Source: Tenggerimyces sp963762635 | Lineage (GTDB): Bacteria > Actinomycetota > Actinomycetes > Propionibacteriales > Actinopolymorphaceae | Reading direction: 5' to 3' | Length of the DNA: 64,000 nt | NCBI GenBank assembly: GCA_963762635.1 | Contig: CAVXLQ010000023.1 | Location: 248,001-312,000 of the forward strand | Shown here: one piece after another, positions 19,585 to 28,078 of the stretch | Layout: every line of letters begins with the position of its first letter | Position numbering within the stretch: the stretch's first letter is position 1 | The notes under the pieces: generated by a model | Database searches by the model: none | Seen by the model: the letters and a program-made list of their open reading frames with translations, nothing else | Told to the model about the DNA's origin: nothing | Program-made: the position numbers and the translations under genes

Positions 19585-19634
19585 GAGTTGTTGGACAGAT
19601 GTCGGGATAGAAGCCGAGATTCCTCCAACAACTC
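19585..19634. repeat. GTTGTTGGA-family palindrome, copy 4
   Basis: The left arm begins GAGTTGTTGGACAGATGTCG (19585-19605). The centre is GATAGAAG. The right arm (19614-19634) ends CCAACAACTC. There are three mismatches. Confidence 0.85.
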
Positions 19635-19666
19635 GCGGGTCAGTCCCACCGGTGGGTGGTGGCGTG

Positions 19667-19716
19667 GAGTTGTTGGACGGATGTCGGGATAGAAGCCGAG
19701 ATCCGTCCAACAACTC
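19667..19716. repeat. GTTGTTGGA-family palindrome, copy 5
   Basis: Arms 19667-19687 and 19696-19716 flank GATAGAAG. The right arm reads CCGAGATCCGTCCAACAACT then C. It is nearly identical to the copies at 19585 and 19884. Confidence 0.87.
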
Positions 19717-19778
19717 GCGGGTGACGTCCTGCCCAAGCTCCGCGACCGCTGGTCTCACCGAGCCGCCCGCTGCTTCGA

Positions 19779-19853
19779 GTGATCATGATCGTGATCATGA
19801 AGCCGAACCGGTGACATACACCTGTTTGCCTTCACGATCACGTTCATGATCAC
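19779..19853. repeat. 24-bp-arm inverted repeat, unrelated sequence
   Basis: The left arm (19779-19802) begins GTGATCATGATCGTGATCAT. The right arm (19830-19853) ends GTTCATGATCAC. There are three mismatches and a 27-nt loop. The arms are themselves rich in ATGATCAT units. Confidence 0.75.
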
Positions 19854-19883
19854 CGCTCGGTGGTCCGGTCCGGTGGCGCCGTG

Positions 19884-19933
19884 GAGTTGTTGGACAGATG
19901 TCGGGATAGAAGCCGAGATCCGTCCAACAAGTC
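19884..19933. repeat. GTTGTTGGA-family palindrome, copy 6
   Basis: Arms 19884-19904 and 19913-19933 flank GATAGAAG. The right end reads CCAACAAGTC rather than ACTC. Confidence 0.87.
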
Positions 19934-19999
19934 GCGGGGAGTGCTCGATCGGGCGGGGTGTCGGGCGGAATGCGCGCCGCGCGGCGGGTGCGCTGCCAG

Positions 20000-20032
20000 G
20001 AAGGGCACCTTCGCCAGTGGAAGGTGCCCTTC
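20000..20032 (-). terminator. Perfect 13-bp hairpin, terminator of pepC
   Basis: GAAGGGCACCTTC (20000-20012) pairs with GAAGGTGCCCTTC (20020-20032) around GCCAGTG, 14 nt beyond the pepC stop. It is the only hairpin of classical terminator size in this gap. Confidence 0.75.
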
Positions 20033-20045
20033 GTTCCATCAAGAC

Positions 20046-21392
20046 CTAGCGGGCGAGGGCGCCCATCGGGTCCCAGGCTGGCAGGACGATCGGCGGTTCG
20101 TCGAGCGCGCCGGCGAGGTCCGGTGGCAGCAGGTTGCGGCGGACGGCGATCTCGAAGACGTACTCGTCGAACCACGAGTCGTTCATCGTGTAGAAGCCCT
20201 GGTCCGCGTCCTTGTCGCCCCAGCTGTTCTCCACCCGCCAGCGACCCGGCACGTCGTCGGTCACGTCGACGCCGGTGAACAGCATCGCGTGCGTCATCTG
20301 GCTCTCGTGGAACATCAGCCGGTCGGCCTTGCTCAGGTCGAACGACGTGCCGTAGACCGCCTCGTGGTCGTACAGCTTCGCGTCCCAGATGCCCACGTCG
20401 CCGCGCATCTGCTTGCCGACGTCGCAGCCGAACCAGATCGGCTCGCCGGACACGATGGTCCGCATCGCGAGCTGTTTCATCAACGTCACTTCGACATTCA
20501 GGTACGTCACCGGCGCGCCGCCCACGACGTTGCCCAACCTGTCCACGGTGAACGTACGTCCCGTCGGGCTCGTCGGCCGCGGGTCGTGCACCAGGCAGAC
20601 GTACTCGTCGAGCGGCAGCTTCACGTACTTCGCCGCGAACTCCTGCGGAGTCAGCTCGCCGTCGCGGTGGAAGACCCGGTCCTTGTCGGTCCACTGCCAC
20701 ACGAACTTCTCCGGCGGCGTGCCCAGGTGGATCGACAGCACGCGGTGGACGACGTCGAGGATCTGCTTCTTCCGATCCCGCAACGACTCCAGCGCATCGG
20801 CGCTGTCGCCCAGCTCGCCATGCAGCGCGCGGATGTCGCGCGCGCCCTGGCGGAGCACGCGGCGGATGATCTCGTTCATCCGCTGCGTCGCCGACGAGCT
20901 CTGCGTCTCCGGCATCGCCTGCTTCGGAACGAGTCCGTGCTTCTTCACCAGCGCGACGAACATGTTCCACTGCCCGCCGTCGTTGGAGACCTCGTCGAGC
21001 AGGTACGCGACCGTACGGTCGTCGCCGTCGCGCGAGGCGGTCTCGATGATCCCCTCGATGAAGTAGTTCGCGCGCTCGAGTTTGTCCCAGAACATGATGT
21101 GGTTCTGGGAGAACTCGAAGTCCTTGAGGTTCATCGCCTGCATCGCGCCGACGCGCAGCAGGTTGAGGCCAGCGAACAGCCAACAGCGGCCGCTGCTCTT
21201 CTGGTTGGTGACCTTCCAGTCGTCGAGCAGATGCGAGACGGTGTGGTCGGTCCGCACCACGATCTCGCGGTCGAGCGCGATGTCGTCGATCGTGGTCTGC
21301 GTGACGGCGTTCTGGACGACCCGGTACGCGGGATCGCGAGCGAACTCCTTCCGCAACGCATCGATGTCCGCTGGCGTAATTGCGCCGTCCAT
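20046..21392 (-). CDS. pepC: Aminopeptidase C / bleomycin hydrolase (peptidase C1B)
   Basis: Encodes 448 residues, the usual length for this cytosolic papain-fold peptidase, which trims N-terminal residues as a hexameric barrel. The catalytic Cys70 is in NQKSSGRCWLFAGLN, His368 in MTHAMLFTGVD and Asn389 in VENSWGDKD. There is no signal peptide. ATG start at 21392. It is a single gene with its own downstream hairpin. Confidence 0.93.
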   Translation of the reverse strand: MDGAITPADIDALRKEFARDPAYRVVQNAVTQTTIDDIALDREIVVRTDHTVSHLLDDWKVTNQKSSGRCWLFAGLNLLRVGAMQAMNLKDFEFSQNHIMFWDKLERANYFIEGIIETASRDGDDRTVAYLLDEVSNDGGQWNMFVALVKKHGLVPKQAMPETQSSSATQRMNEIIRRVLRQGARDIRALHGELGDSADALESLRDRKKQILDVVHRVLSIHLGTPPEKFVWQWTDKDRVFHRDGELTPQEFAAKYVKLPLDEYVCLVHDPRPTSPTGRTFTVDRLGNVVGGAPVTYLNVEVTLMKQLAMRTIVSGEPIWFGCDVGKQMRGDVGIWDAKLYDHEAVYGTSFDLSKADRLMFHESQMTHAMLFTGVDVTDDVPGRWRVENSWGDKDADQGFYTMNDSWFDEYVFEIAVRRNLLPPDLAGALDEPPIVLPAWDPMGALAR

Positions 21393-21486
21393 GTCCGCCC
21401 CTCCAGGGTTCGTCGCAGTCGTCAGGTGCCCAGCCTTCAGTCTGTAGCGGCACTGACATCGACTGTAACCCTGTGATCGGGCGTGA

Positions 21487-22287
21487 TCATCCTTCGACCG
21501 TGCGTGACCGGATCCGGTCGTACGCCGCGGCGATCTCGCGGGCGAGCTGTTCTGGCGCCGTCAGGTTCGCGGCGTGACCTTGCTTCGGGAGCATGACCTT
21601 CTCCGCGTGCGGAAGTGCCTCCAGGCAGGCCGCGACCAGCCCGGCGATGTACGCGCCGCTGCGCTCGCCGGTGAGCACGGTGGTTGGAGCGGTGATCCGG
21701 GCGTACCGCTCGAGGTGGCCGCCCAGCAGATGGATGGCCCGGGCGTCATAGATCTGGCGCGGCACGAGCCTGCGGTACGCCGGGCGGATCGCGAGGTAGA
21801 CACCCGAGAGCGCGGCCACGGCCCCGGGCAGCTGGATGACCTCGCGGAGGAAGATCGCCATCGCCCTGCCGATCTTCCCGCGTTCGAGCGCCGCCATCGC
21901 GTCGCGGACCGGACCGGCCCACGAGCCCGGCGGAATCTCCAACGCCGCTTCGTAGATCACGGCGCCTGCCAACGGCACCTCGAGCATCGCCTCGAGCGCG
22001 ACGACGCCGCCGGACGAGTGACCCACCACCAGCGGCGGTTCGTCGAGCTGGTCGACGATCGCCCGGACGTGAGCGACCTCCTCGGCCATCGTCACCGGCG
22101 CCGGCAGGTCGAGTCGGTACTGCCGGCGGACCAACCGGATGACTCGATGTCGCGGCGCGAGCTTCGCCGCGACCCGCGCCCATCTGGTGCCGTCGTCCAT
22201 GCCGGCATGGAGAACGAGGATCGCCGGACCCTCGCCCTCGTCGTACGCCCGGACCTCGCTCCCGTCCGCGGCCTTGGTGATGAGCAT
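21487..22287 (-). CDS. Alpha/beta hydrolase
   Basis: Encodes 266 residues. HAGMDDGTRWARVAAKL forms the oxyanion strand region, and the nucleophile elbow is VVGHSSGGVVALEAM (Ser). A late His lies in PKQGHAANLTAPEQLA. The substrate is unknown. The ATG at 22287 has an excellent AAGGAGG site; longer open sequence upstream is antisense to the regulator. It is divergent from a TetR gene with paired operators, so expression is likely ligand-induced. Confidence 0.85.
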   Translation of the reverse strand: MLITKAADGSEVRAYDEGEGPAILVLHAGMDDGTRWARVAAKLAPRHRVIRLVRRQYRLDLPAPVTMAEEVAHVRAIVDQLDEPPLVVGHSSGGVVALEAMLEVPLAGAVIYEAALEIPPGSWAGPVRDAMAALERGKIGRAMAIFLREVIQLPGAVAALSGVYLAIRPAYRRLVPRQIYDARAIHLLGGHLERYARITAPTTVLTGERSGAYIAGLVAACLEALPHAEKVMLPKQGHAANLTAPEQLAREIAAAYDRIRSRTVEG

Positions 22288-22296
22288 CGCCTGCCT

Positions 22297-22332
22297 CCTT
22301 AGCATCGCTAAGGAGAACTTAGCACTGCTAAG
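22297..22332. promoter_or_regulatory. Paired TetR-type operators
   Basis: CCTTAGCATCGCTAAGG (22297-22313) and CTTAGCACTGCTAAG (22318-22332) are two near-identical palindromes 20 bp apart centre to centre, between the divergent hydrolase and TetR genes. The first overlaps the hydrolase ribosome-binding site. Confidence 0.82.
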
Positions 22333-22342
22333 GTCGTCTGTC

Positions 22343-22963
22343 ATGCCGAAGGATCTGACGCGGGCGTCCGTGGTCGAGGCCGCGTTGGAGTTGCTCGACG
22401 AGGCGGGCCTGGACGCCGTGTCGATGCGCCGGCTCGCGGCGAAGCTGGGCGTGCAGAATCCCGCGCTGTACTGGCACTTCCGCAACAAGCAGGAGCTGCT
22501 CGACGAGATGTCGCGCGCGATGCTCGAGCCGAGCCTGGGGCCGCCGCGGGACGGCGAGACGTGGCAGGAGTGGCTCACCCGGCGCGCACAGCTGTACCGG
22601 ACGATCCTGTTGAGCAGGCGCGACGGCGCGCGGGTCATCGTCGTCGGGAACCCCGGACCGAGCGTCGGACGGAAGTTCGAAGCGGAGCTGCGGATCATGA
22701 TCGCCTTCGGCTTCGGACCGGCCGCGGCGATGCTGGCGATCGGGGCGATCAGCCACTACACGACGGGATTCGTGCTCGACGAGCAGGCGCGTGAGCACGG
22801 CGCCGCCAGTCCGGAACGGGTCGCCTCGCTCGCCGAGGACTACCCGACGGTGGTCGCGGCCGTACGCGAGGGCGGGACACCGACCAGCGACGACGCGTAC
22901 GCGTTCGGCCTGCGCCTGCTGATCGACGGGATGGAGCGAGGGCAGGATAGGGCTCGTGGCTGA
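22343..22963 (+). CDS. TetR-family regulator (TetR_C class)
   Basis: Encodes 206 residues. The N-terminal HTH is typical (ASVVEAALELLDEAGLDAVS, MRRLAAKLGVQNPALYWHFR). The C-terminal half resembles the class that senses drugs or small hydrophobic ligands (AISHYTTGFVLDEQA). Start ATG 22343, just after the paired operators. Its stop overlaps the DUF202 gene by 8 nt, so repressor and two membrane proteins may share a transcript. Confidence 0.88.
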   Translation: MPKDLTRASVVEAALELLDEAGLDAVSMRRLAAKLGVQNPALYWHFRNKQELLDEMSRAMLEPSLGPPRDGETWQEWLTRRAQLYRTILLSRRDGARVIVVGNPGPSVGRKFEAELRIMIAFGFGPAAAMLAIGAISHYTTGFVLDEQAREHGAASPERVASLAEDYPTVVAAVREGGTPTSDDAYAFGLRLLIDGMERGQDRARG

Positions 22964-23300
22964 CGAATCTCCTTCCGCGGAGCCCGACTACCGCTTCACG
23001 TTGGCGAACGAGCGCACGTTCCTCGCCTACCTGCGAACGGCGTTGGCGCTCGACGCGGCAGGGCTCGCGGCGGTGCAGTTCCTCACCTCGTTGCATCAGG
23101 AGTGGGCACGTCGCCTGGTCGGCGCCATCCTCGCGACGGCCGGCGTGATCGCGGCGGCCGGCGCGTACTTGCGCTGGCGACAGAACGTCACCGCGATGCG
23201 GCAGAGCCGGCCGCTTCCCGCGACGATCATGCCGCTCGGCCTCGCCGTCGCGGTCATGTTGGTGTCGGCCGCCGCGGTCTATCTCGTGGTCGCGGGATGA
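22956..23300 (+). CDS. DUF202 (YidH-like) membrane protein
   Basis: Encodes 114 residues. The DUF202 hallmark FTLANERTFLAYLRTALAL is followed by three hydrophobic segments with a basic loop (YLRWRQNVTAMRQSRPLP). Function of the family is unknown; it is an inner-membrane protein. GTG start at 22956. It overlaps the following DUF202 gene by 4 nt (ATGA). Confidence 0.87.
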   Translation: MADESPSAEPDYRFTLANERTFLAYLRTALALDAAGLAAVQFLTSLHQEWARRLVGAILATAGVIAAAGAYLRWRQNVTAMRQSRPLPATIMPLGLAVAVMLVSAAAVYLVVAG

Positions 23301-23617
23301 GCGAGGCCGTCGAGTCGGGGGCGCAGCTCGAGCGCACCGCGCTCGCCTGGAACCGTTCGCTGCTGGCGCTCGCCGTCAACGGAGCGCTGCTGATCCGGGC
23401 GGCATCGCAGGCGGGAACCTGGGCCGCCGCGGTAGGTGTCGCGGTGCTCGCCGCGACGGGCGTGCTGTGGTTGGTGACCAGTGGTACGTACCGGAAGCTG
23501 CGTGGACAGCAACCAGGCAGCCTGCTCGCGGGCCGTTCGTTCGCGCTCGGGTTCACGGCCTTCATAGCCTTCATCGGACTGGTGGATATCGTCGTAATCT
23601 CGACATATCGCTACTGA
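23297..23617 (+). CDS. DUF202-family membrane protein, second copy
   Basis: Encodes 106 residues. It has the short DUF202 core (QLERTALAWNRSLLALAVNG) and three membrane segments. Pairs of DUF202 proteins in tandem are common, and the two likely form a hetero-oligomer. ATG at 23297 overlaps the previous stop. Confidence 0.85.
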   Translation: MSEAVESGAQLERTALAWNRSLLALAVNGALLIRAASQAGTWAAAVGVAVLAATGVLWLVTSGTYRKLRGQQPGSLLAGRSFALGFTAFIAFIGLVDIVVISTYRY

Positions 23618-23651
23618 AATCGCTGAAAACACTGAACCGGAACTGAATTCT

Positions 23652-23676
23652 CGGCAACCATGGCAAGCGGTTGCCG
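23652..23676 (+). terminator. Hairpin downstream of DUF202 pair
   Basis: CGGCAACC (23652-23659) pairs with GGTTGCCG (23669-23676) over a 9-nt loop, 35 nt beyond the stop. Confidence 0.5.
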
Positions 23677-23825
23677 CCCGAAACTATCCGAGATGGCCGG
23701 GTTGGGCGGAGGAGGAGATGACTCGTTCGGGTCATGCCCAAAATCGTCCCCGGTCCTTACGCTTGACGCATTGGGGAGCTCGTACGGCGGGGGTCGGCGC
23801 GCTCGGTGGAGAAGGAGGTGCTCGG

Positions 23826-23984
23826 GTGGTTCAGCACCCCGACGCGCGCGTGCATGATTTGGTCGCGTTGGACGAGATCGAGCTGTGCACCGAGCTGATC
23901 ATCGCGGCGTCGTCGAGCGACGGGCCGCTGTCCCAGGAACAGATCGACGCCGTCCTGGGCCTGGGCGTAGCGCCCGTCATCTGA
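23826..23984 (+). CDS. Small conserved-looking acidic protein (52 aa)
   Basis: The GTG at 23826 follows a strong AGAAGGAGG site, which decides the start. The product (VQHPDARVHDLVALDEIELC, then TELIIAASSSD and LSQEQIDAVLGL) is short, acidic and probably helical, with no membrane segment. It resembles small actinobacterial proteins of unknown role. It stands alone between the DUF202 pair and the PiT operon. Confidence 0.65.
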   Translation: MVQHPDARVHDLVALDEIELCTELIIAASSSDGPLSQEQIDAVLGLGVAPVI

Positions 23985-24029
23985 CGACAGGTCGTAGTCG
24001 CGGCCTCGCGCATCGTGAGACGTTGCCGT

Positions 24030-24042
24030 TCACACGGTGTGA
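24030..24042. promoter_or_regulatory. Palindrome upstream of PiT operon
   Basis: TCACACGGTGTGA is a perfect 13-bp palindrome, with a further TCACAC 6 nt downstream. GTTCACACGG here and GTTCATCCCAC near 24109 resemble single PHO-box units, but no paired units are present. Confidence 0.35.
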
Positions 24043-24147
24043 CCAGTCACACTTGGCGCGGGAGCCGTCCTAGGTGCGTGCCTTGAACCCCTAGCATGTC
24101 TCTGGCCTGTTCATCCCACGTCAGGTGCCGTTTGACAGGAGTTCGCC

Positions 24148-24765
24148 GTGCGCTTGCGTTTCACCCCGGTGGACACGACGTTCTACGATCTGTTCGCCCA
24201 GTCCGCGGGCAACCTGGTCGACGGGTCCCGCCTCCTCGCCGAGATGCTGGTCGCTGGCAACGACCGAGTCGCGACGGCACGGCAGATGAAGGACGCCGAG
24301 CACCGCGGCGACGAGGCCACCCACGCGATCATCAGACGCGTCAACTCCACGTTCGTCACACCTTTCGACCGCGAGGACATCTATCGGCTGGCGTCGGGAC
24401 TCGACGACGTCATGGACTCGATGGAGGCGGCGGTCGACTACGTCCTGCTGTACGAGCTCGACGAGCTGCCCGAGGGCATCGAGGACATGGTCGACGTCCT
24501 CCAGCGCCAGGCCGATCTCACCGCGGAGACCATGCCGCGGCTACGGGCGATGCGCGATCTCGAGGAGTACTGGATCGAGATCAACCGCCTGGAGAACGTG
24601 GGCGACCAGATCTACCGGCAGATGCTGGCGAAACTGTTCAACGGTTCGTACGACGCGCTCCAGGTCATGAAACTCCGAGACGTCGTCGAGCAGCTCGAGG
24701 ACGCCGTCGACGCGTTCGAGCACGTCGCGAACATCGTCGAGCAGATCGTCGTCAAGGAGTCGTGA
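24148..24765 (+). CDS. PhoU-like DUF47 protein, PiT partner
   Basis: Encodes 205 residues. It is a helical PhoU-fold protein (FAQSAGNLVDGSRLLAEMLV, AEHRGDEATHAIIRRVNSTF, DREDIYRLASGLDDVMDSME), with E/D-rich metal-binding motifs repeated in both halves. DUF47 proteins are encoded next to PiT permeases and are thought to regulate phosphate uptake. GTG start at 24148 with ACAGGAG upstream. The gap to the permease is 9 nt, so the two are one operon. Confidence 0.88.
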   Translation: MRLRFTPVDTTFYDLFAQSAGNLVDGSRLLAEMLVAGNDRVATARQMKDAEHRGDEATHAIIRRVNSTFVTPFDREDIYRLASGLDDVMDSMEAAVDYVLLYELDELPEGIEDMVDVLQRQADLTAETMPRLRAMRDLEEYWIEINRLENVGDQIYRQMLAKLFNGSYDALQVMKLRDVVEQLEDAVDAFEHVANIVEQIVVKES

Positions 24766-24774
24766 GCTCAGCCG

Positions 24775-25770
24775 ATGGAGCTCGCGCTCGTCATCGCGGT
24801 CGTCGTGATCGCGCTGGTGTTCGACTACACGAACGGCTTCCACGACGCGGCCAACGCGATCGCGACGTCGGTGTCGACGCGCGCGCTGACGCCGCGGACG
24901 GCGCTGGCGCTGGCCGCGGTGATGAACCTCGCCGGCGCGCTGATCTCTGAGGACGTCGCGGCGACGATCGGCAGCGGCATCATCACGCCCGCCGGGTCGG
25001 CGCACGGGATGACGGTTGTCCTGACGGGCTTGCTCGGCGCGATCGCGTGGAACCTCATCACCTGGCGACTCGGCCTCCCCTCGTCGTCGTCGCACGCGCT
25101 GATCGGCGGACTGATCGGCGCGGGTGCCGCTTCGGCGACGACCGTGCAGTGGGGCGTGATCCTCGACAAGGTCGTCCTGCCGATGTTCCTTTCGCCGCTG
25201 CTGGGATTTCTCCTTGCCTACCTGGTGATGCTGGCGATTCTGTGGATCTTCCGATCCAAGGCGCCGGGTCGGATGAACCGTGGCTTCCGGGCAGGCCAGT
25301 CGGTGTCCGCGGCGGCGATGGCGTTCGGGCACGGGTTGCAGGACGCGCAGAAGACGATGGGCGTCATCGTTCTGGCGCTCGTCGTCGGCGGCTACCACTC
25401 GGGGTCGGACGTGCCGTTGTGGGTGAAGCTCGCGGCGGCCGGGGCGATCGCGCTGGGTACGTACTCCGGTGGTTGGCGGATCATGCGGACGTTGGGCCGG
25501 CGGGTGATCAAGCTCGACCCGGCACGTGGCGTGGCCGCGGAGATCACGGCGTCGGGTGTGCTCTACGTGATGGCGATCGGGCTGCACGCGCCGGTGTCGA
25601 CCACGCACACCATCAGTGCGGCGATCATGGGCGTGGGAGCGACGCAGCGGTTGTCGGCGGTGCGGTGGGGGATGGCCGGAAACATCTTGATGGCTTGGGT
25701 TCTCACGATCCCGATGTCAGCGGCAATGGCCGCTCTGTGCTACTACGTGGCGCGGCTGTTCTTGCCTTAG
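24775..25770 (+). CDS. pit: PiT-family inorganic phosphate permease
   Basis: Encodes 331 residues with about ten membrane helices. The two family repeats are visible: FDYTNGFHDAANAIATSVST at residue 15 and AFGHGLQDAQKTMGVIVLAL near 185, plus LGLPSSSSHALIGGLIG and HAPVSTTHTIS. It is a low-affinity proton- or metal-coupled phosphate transporter of the cytoplasmic membrane. It complements the high-affinity Pst system 3 kb downstream. Its last 68 nt overlap the convergent hydrolase gene. Confidence 0.92.
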   Translation: MELALVIAVVVIALVFDYTNGFHDAANAIATSVSTRALTPRTALALAAVMNLAGALISEDVAATIGSGIITPAGSAHGMTVVLTGLLGAIAWNLITWRLGLPSSSSHALIGGLIGAGAASATTVQWGVILDKVVLPMFLSPLLGFLLAYLVMLAILWIFRSKAPGRMNRGFRAGQSVSAAAMAFGHGLQDAQKTMGVIVLALVVGGYHSGSDVPLWVKLAAAGAIALGTYSGGWRIMRTLGRRVIKLDPARGVAAEITASGVLYVMAIGLHAPVSTTHTISAAIMGVGATQRLSAVRWGMAGNILMAWVLTIPMSAAMAALCYYVARLFLP

Positions 25771-27082
25771 CGAGGAGTTTCGCCAGCTCCTGTGGCTGTT
25801 CGAACATCGATCGGTGTCCTGTGCCTTTGGCGATCACGTGTTCCTTGTGTGGGGCTTGGAGGTTGGCGTACCACTCCCGCATGAGTGCGCTGCGGGACGG
25901 CACCTCGTTCGCTCCGTCGAGGAAGTAGGCGTCGACTCTCAGGGCTTTGACGGTGGCGCGCAGGTCGAGGTCGCGGAGGCGCGGGTAGTAGAGGTCGTAC
26001 GCGTCGACCAGGCCGGCGAGGACGTGCACCTTGTCGAGGAGCGTGTACTCCTTGGCGGCGAGGCTCGACCTCAGTCCGCCCTGGTCGGGTTGGGCGTACC
26101 TCTCGGCCTCGGCGAGCAGCAGGGGTTCGTAGCCGTAGAAGTGGTCGTACGGCGGAGGTCCGCTGGCCTTGAGCTGGGCTTCCTCGTACTGCCCTTGGTC
26201 GGCCTCGGTGAGGTCGACGGCTTGGCCGACGCCGACGTAGGCGTGGAACAGCTCGGGATGCTGCTGGGTGGCGAGGATCGCGGGGATGGTGCCGCCGGAG
26301 TGGGCGAGCAGGTAGATCTTCTGCTGGTGGAAGCGTTGCCTCAGCGCGTTGGTCGCGGCGAGGGTGTTGGCGATCTCGTTCTCGAGCGTGAGCGTGTCGG
26401 TGGGCTCGATCGCGGCGTACGAGCTGCCGCCGCCGCGCCGGTCGAGCGTGGCGACGACGAAGTCCCGCTCGAGGTGTTCGAGGTGCTGCCGTACGGCACC
26501 GCGCTCGGCGGCGCCGGGGGCTCCAGGGACGAACAGCAGAACGGGATTCGTCGGCTTGGCGCCGCGGATCATCAGGCCGAGGCGGTGATCGCCGCTCTGG
26601 ATGCTGGTGAGCTCGGCGACGCCTCCTTTGATCGGGGCCGTGCTGGCGGGTTGGGCGATCGCGATTGCCACGAGGACCACCGCGGCGGTGGGGAGGGCGA
26701 TGACGATGCGGCCGGCGATGGTCCGGGTGACTTTGGCGCCGTATGCCGCTCCGACGGCCAACGGGAGCAGGGCGAGCAGGCCGTGCACGCCGCGGCCGGC
26801 GAGGAACGCGACGAGTCCGAACGCGCTGGCGTGCGGCGCGTCGACGGTCGGGCCTTCGGCGCCGAGTCGGGTGAGCTCGGTGGCCGCGGCGAAGACGGCT
26901 GGTGCCGCGAGGATCGCCCAGCGGGTCTTGGTCAGCCAGCCCGCTGCCGCGCCGACGAGCAGGCTGATCGCGATGCTCACGAGCGCTTGGGTGGTGGTGA
27001 GTGGCCCGCGGGGCATGGTCAGCCCGGTCCCTATGCCCCAGGCGATCGTTGCCGCCCCGGCCAGGATGAGTCGTCGTCTCAT
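25703..27082 (-). CDS. Membrane-anchored alpha/beta hydrolase
   Basis: Encodes 459 residues. The first 150 residues contain four to five hydrophobic segments (the first MRRRLILAGAATIAWGIGTG). The rest is an alpha/beta hydrolase with oxyanion region FVPGAPGAAERGA, nucleophile YLLAHSGGTIPAILA and late His in AKGTGHRSMF. The catalytic part is probably outside the membrane; the substrate is unknown. It is divergent from a TetR gene with double operators. The 3' end is antisense to the last 68 nt of pit. Confidence 0.85.
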   Translation of the reverse strand: MRRRLILAGAATIAWGIGTGLTMPRGPLTTTQALVSIAISLLVGAAAGWLTKTRWAILAAPAVFAAATELTRLGAEGPTVDAPHASAFGLVAFLAGRGVHGLLALLPLAVGAAYGAKVTRTIAGRIVIALPTAAVVLVAIAIAQPASTAPIKGGVAELTSIQSGDHRLGLMIRGAKPTNPVLLFVPGAPGAAERGAVRQHLEHLERDFVVATLDRRGGGSSYAAIEPTDTLTLENEIANTLAATNALRQRFHQQKIYLLAHSGGTIPAILATQQHPELFHAYVGVGQAVDLTEADQGQYEEAQLKASGPPPYDHFYGYEPLLLAEAERYAQPDQGGLRSSLAAKEYTLLDKVHVLAGLVDAYDLYYPRLRDLDLRATVKALRVDAYFLDGANEVPSRSALMREWYANLQAPHKEHVIAKGTGHRSMFEQPQELAKLLAKARTAAPRSSTERPLPLTSGS

Positions 27083-27097
27083 CGGCTCGTCCCCTTC

Positions 27098-27133
27098 TGT
27101 AGCAACTGCTACAGGACTGTAGCAGGTGCTACG
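27098..27133. promoter_or_regulatory. Paired TetR-type operators
   Basis: TGTAGCAACTGCTACA (27098-27113) and TGTAGCAGGTGCTACG (27118-27133) are two palindromes with 20-bp centre-to-centre spacing, between the divergent hydrolase and TetR genes. The plan is the same as at 22297. Confidence 0.85.
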
Positions 27134-27141
27134 GTTCGCCG

Positions 27142-27690
27142 ATGGATCGTCGCGAGGCGCTCACCGCCCAGGCGCTGGAGTACGTCCTCGAGCACGGGCT
27201 GGTCGACCTCTCGCTGCGGCCCTTGGCGGCGGCGCTCGGGACCAGTGACCGGATGCTGATCTACCACTTCGGCAGCAAGGAACGCCTGGTCAGCGCCGTT
27301 CTGGCGCTCGCCCAGTCCCGACTGGGCGCGGCCATCGCGCCGCCGGGGCCCTCCGTGCGGACGCTGGGCGCTCTGGTCCGACACGTGTGGGCGGGCGTGA
27401 TCGGCCCGGTGGGGCGGCAGGTGACGCGGCTGTACGTGGAGACGTGCGTGCTGGCGGCGCAGGAGCCGGACCGGTGGGGCGCTGCGCCCTCGGCGCTCCG
27501 CGGTCCGTGGCGGGAGGGCGTGCGCGCCGGCTTGGTCGCGTTCGGCGTGGCACCCGAGCGCGCCGGCGCGGTGACCGACCTGATCCTCGGCACGTTCGAC
27601 GGCCTCGCCCTCGACCGCCTCGTAGCGGCCGACCCCGCCCGCGTCGACGCGGCGGCGGCCGAGTTCGCCGACCTGCTCGAGCGTCTCTAG
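27142..27690 (+). CDS. TetR-family regulator
   Basis: Encodes 182 residues. N-terminal HTH: ALEYVLEHGLVDLSLRPLAA, then ALGTSDRMLIYHFGSKERLV. The C-terminal domain is short. The ATG at 27142 lies 8 nt after the second operator, so binding should block its own transcription as well as that of the membrane hydrolase. Confidence 0.88.
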   Translation: MDRREALTAQALEYVLEHGLVDLSLRPLAAALGTSDRMLIYHFGSKERLVSAVLALAQSRLGAAIAPPGPSVRTLGALVRHVWAGVIGPVGRQVTRLYVETCVLAAQEPDRWGAAPSALRGPWREGVRAGLVAFGVAPERAGAVTDLILGTFDGLALDRLVAADPARVDAAAAEFADLLERL

Positions 27691-27718
27691 GTGTCCCAGC
27701 CGACGGGGGAGTAGTGAG

Positions 27719-27954
27719 ATGGCCGAGCGGACCGTGTTCCACGTGACCCCGAACGGCAAGCAGTGGCAGCTGAAGCAAGTCACCGGCGCAGCCGCGGACG
27801 ACCCGACGCTGTTCGCGACCAAGACCGAGGCGATCAAGGCAGGCCGCGAGCGGGCCCACGGAACGTTGCCGAGCCAGCTCGTCATCCACGACGAGGAGGC
27901 AAGATCCTGGACGAGCACACCTACCGCGCCGACCCCTTCCCACCCCGCGGCTAG
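27719..27954 (+). pseudogene. DUF2188 protein, frameshifted near 27895-27903
   Basis: The start (MAERTVFHVTPNGKQWQLKQ) and middle (FATKTEAIKAGRERAHGTLP, SQLVIHDE) match DUF2188, a small domain of unknown function. After HDE the frame reads an aberrant tail to 28060. The expected ending GGKILDEHTYRADPFPPRG followed by TAG is in another frame and stops at 27954. One missing base restores the gene. It may be a real inactivation or a base-calling error. Confidence 0.78.
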
Positions 27955-28078
27955 CCACAGCTGGGGAACGCTCCGCGGCCCCGGCAGCAGAGGCGTGCGC
28001 CAGTCCGCCGACACCAAGTGGCAGCCGCGATGGCACTGCTCGGGCGATGCCGACCGCTAGGTGGCGATGATGACCGCC

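Noticed and set aside
24000..24147. PHO box for the PiT operon
   Set aside because: Single GTTCA-type units occur but not as adjacent 11-bp direct repeats like those before pstS.
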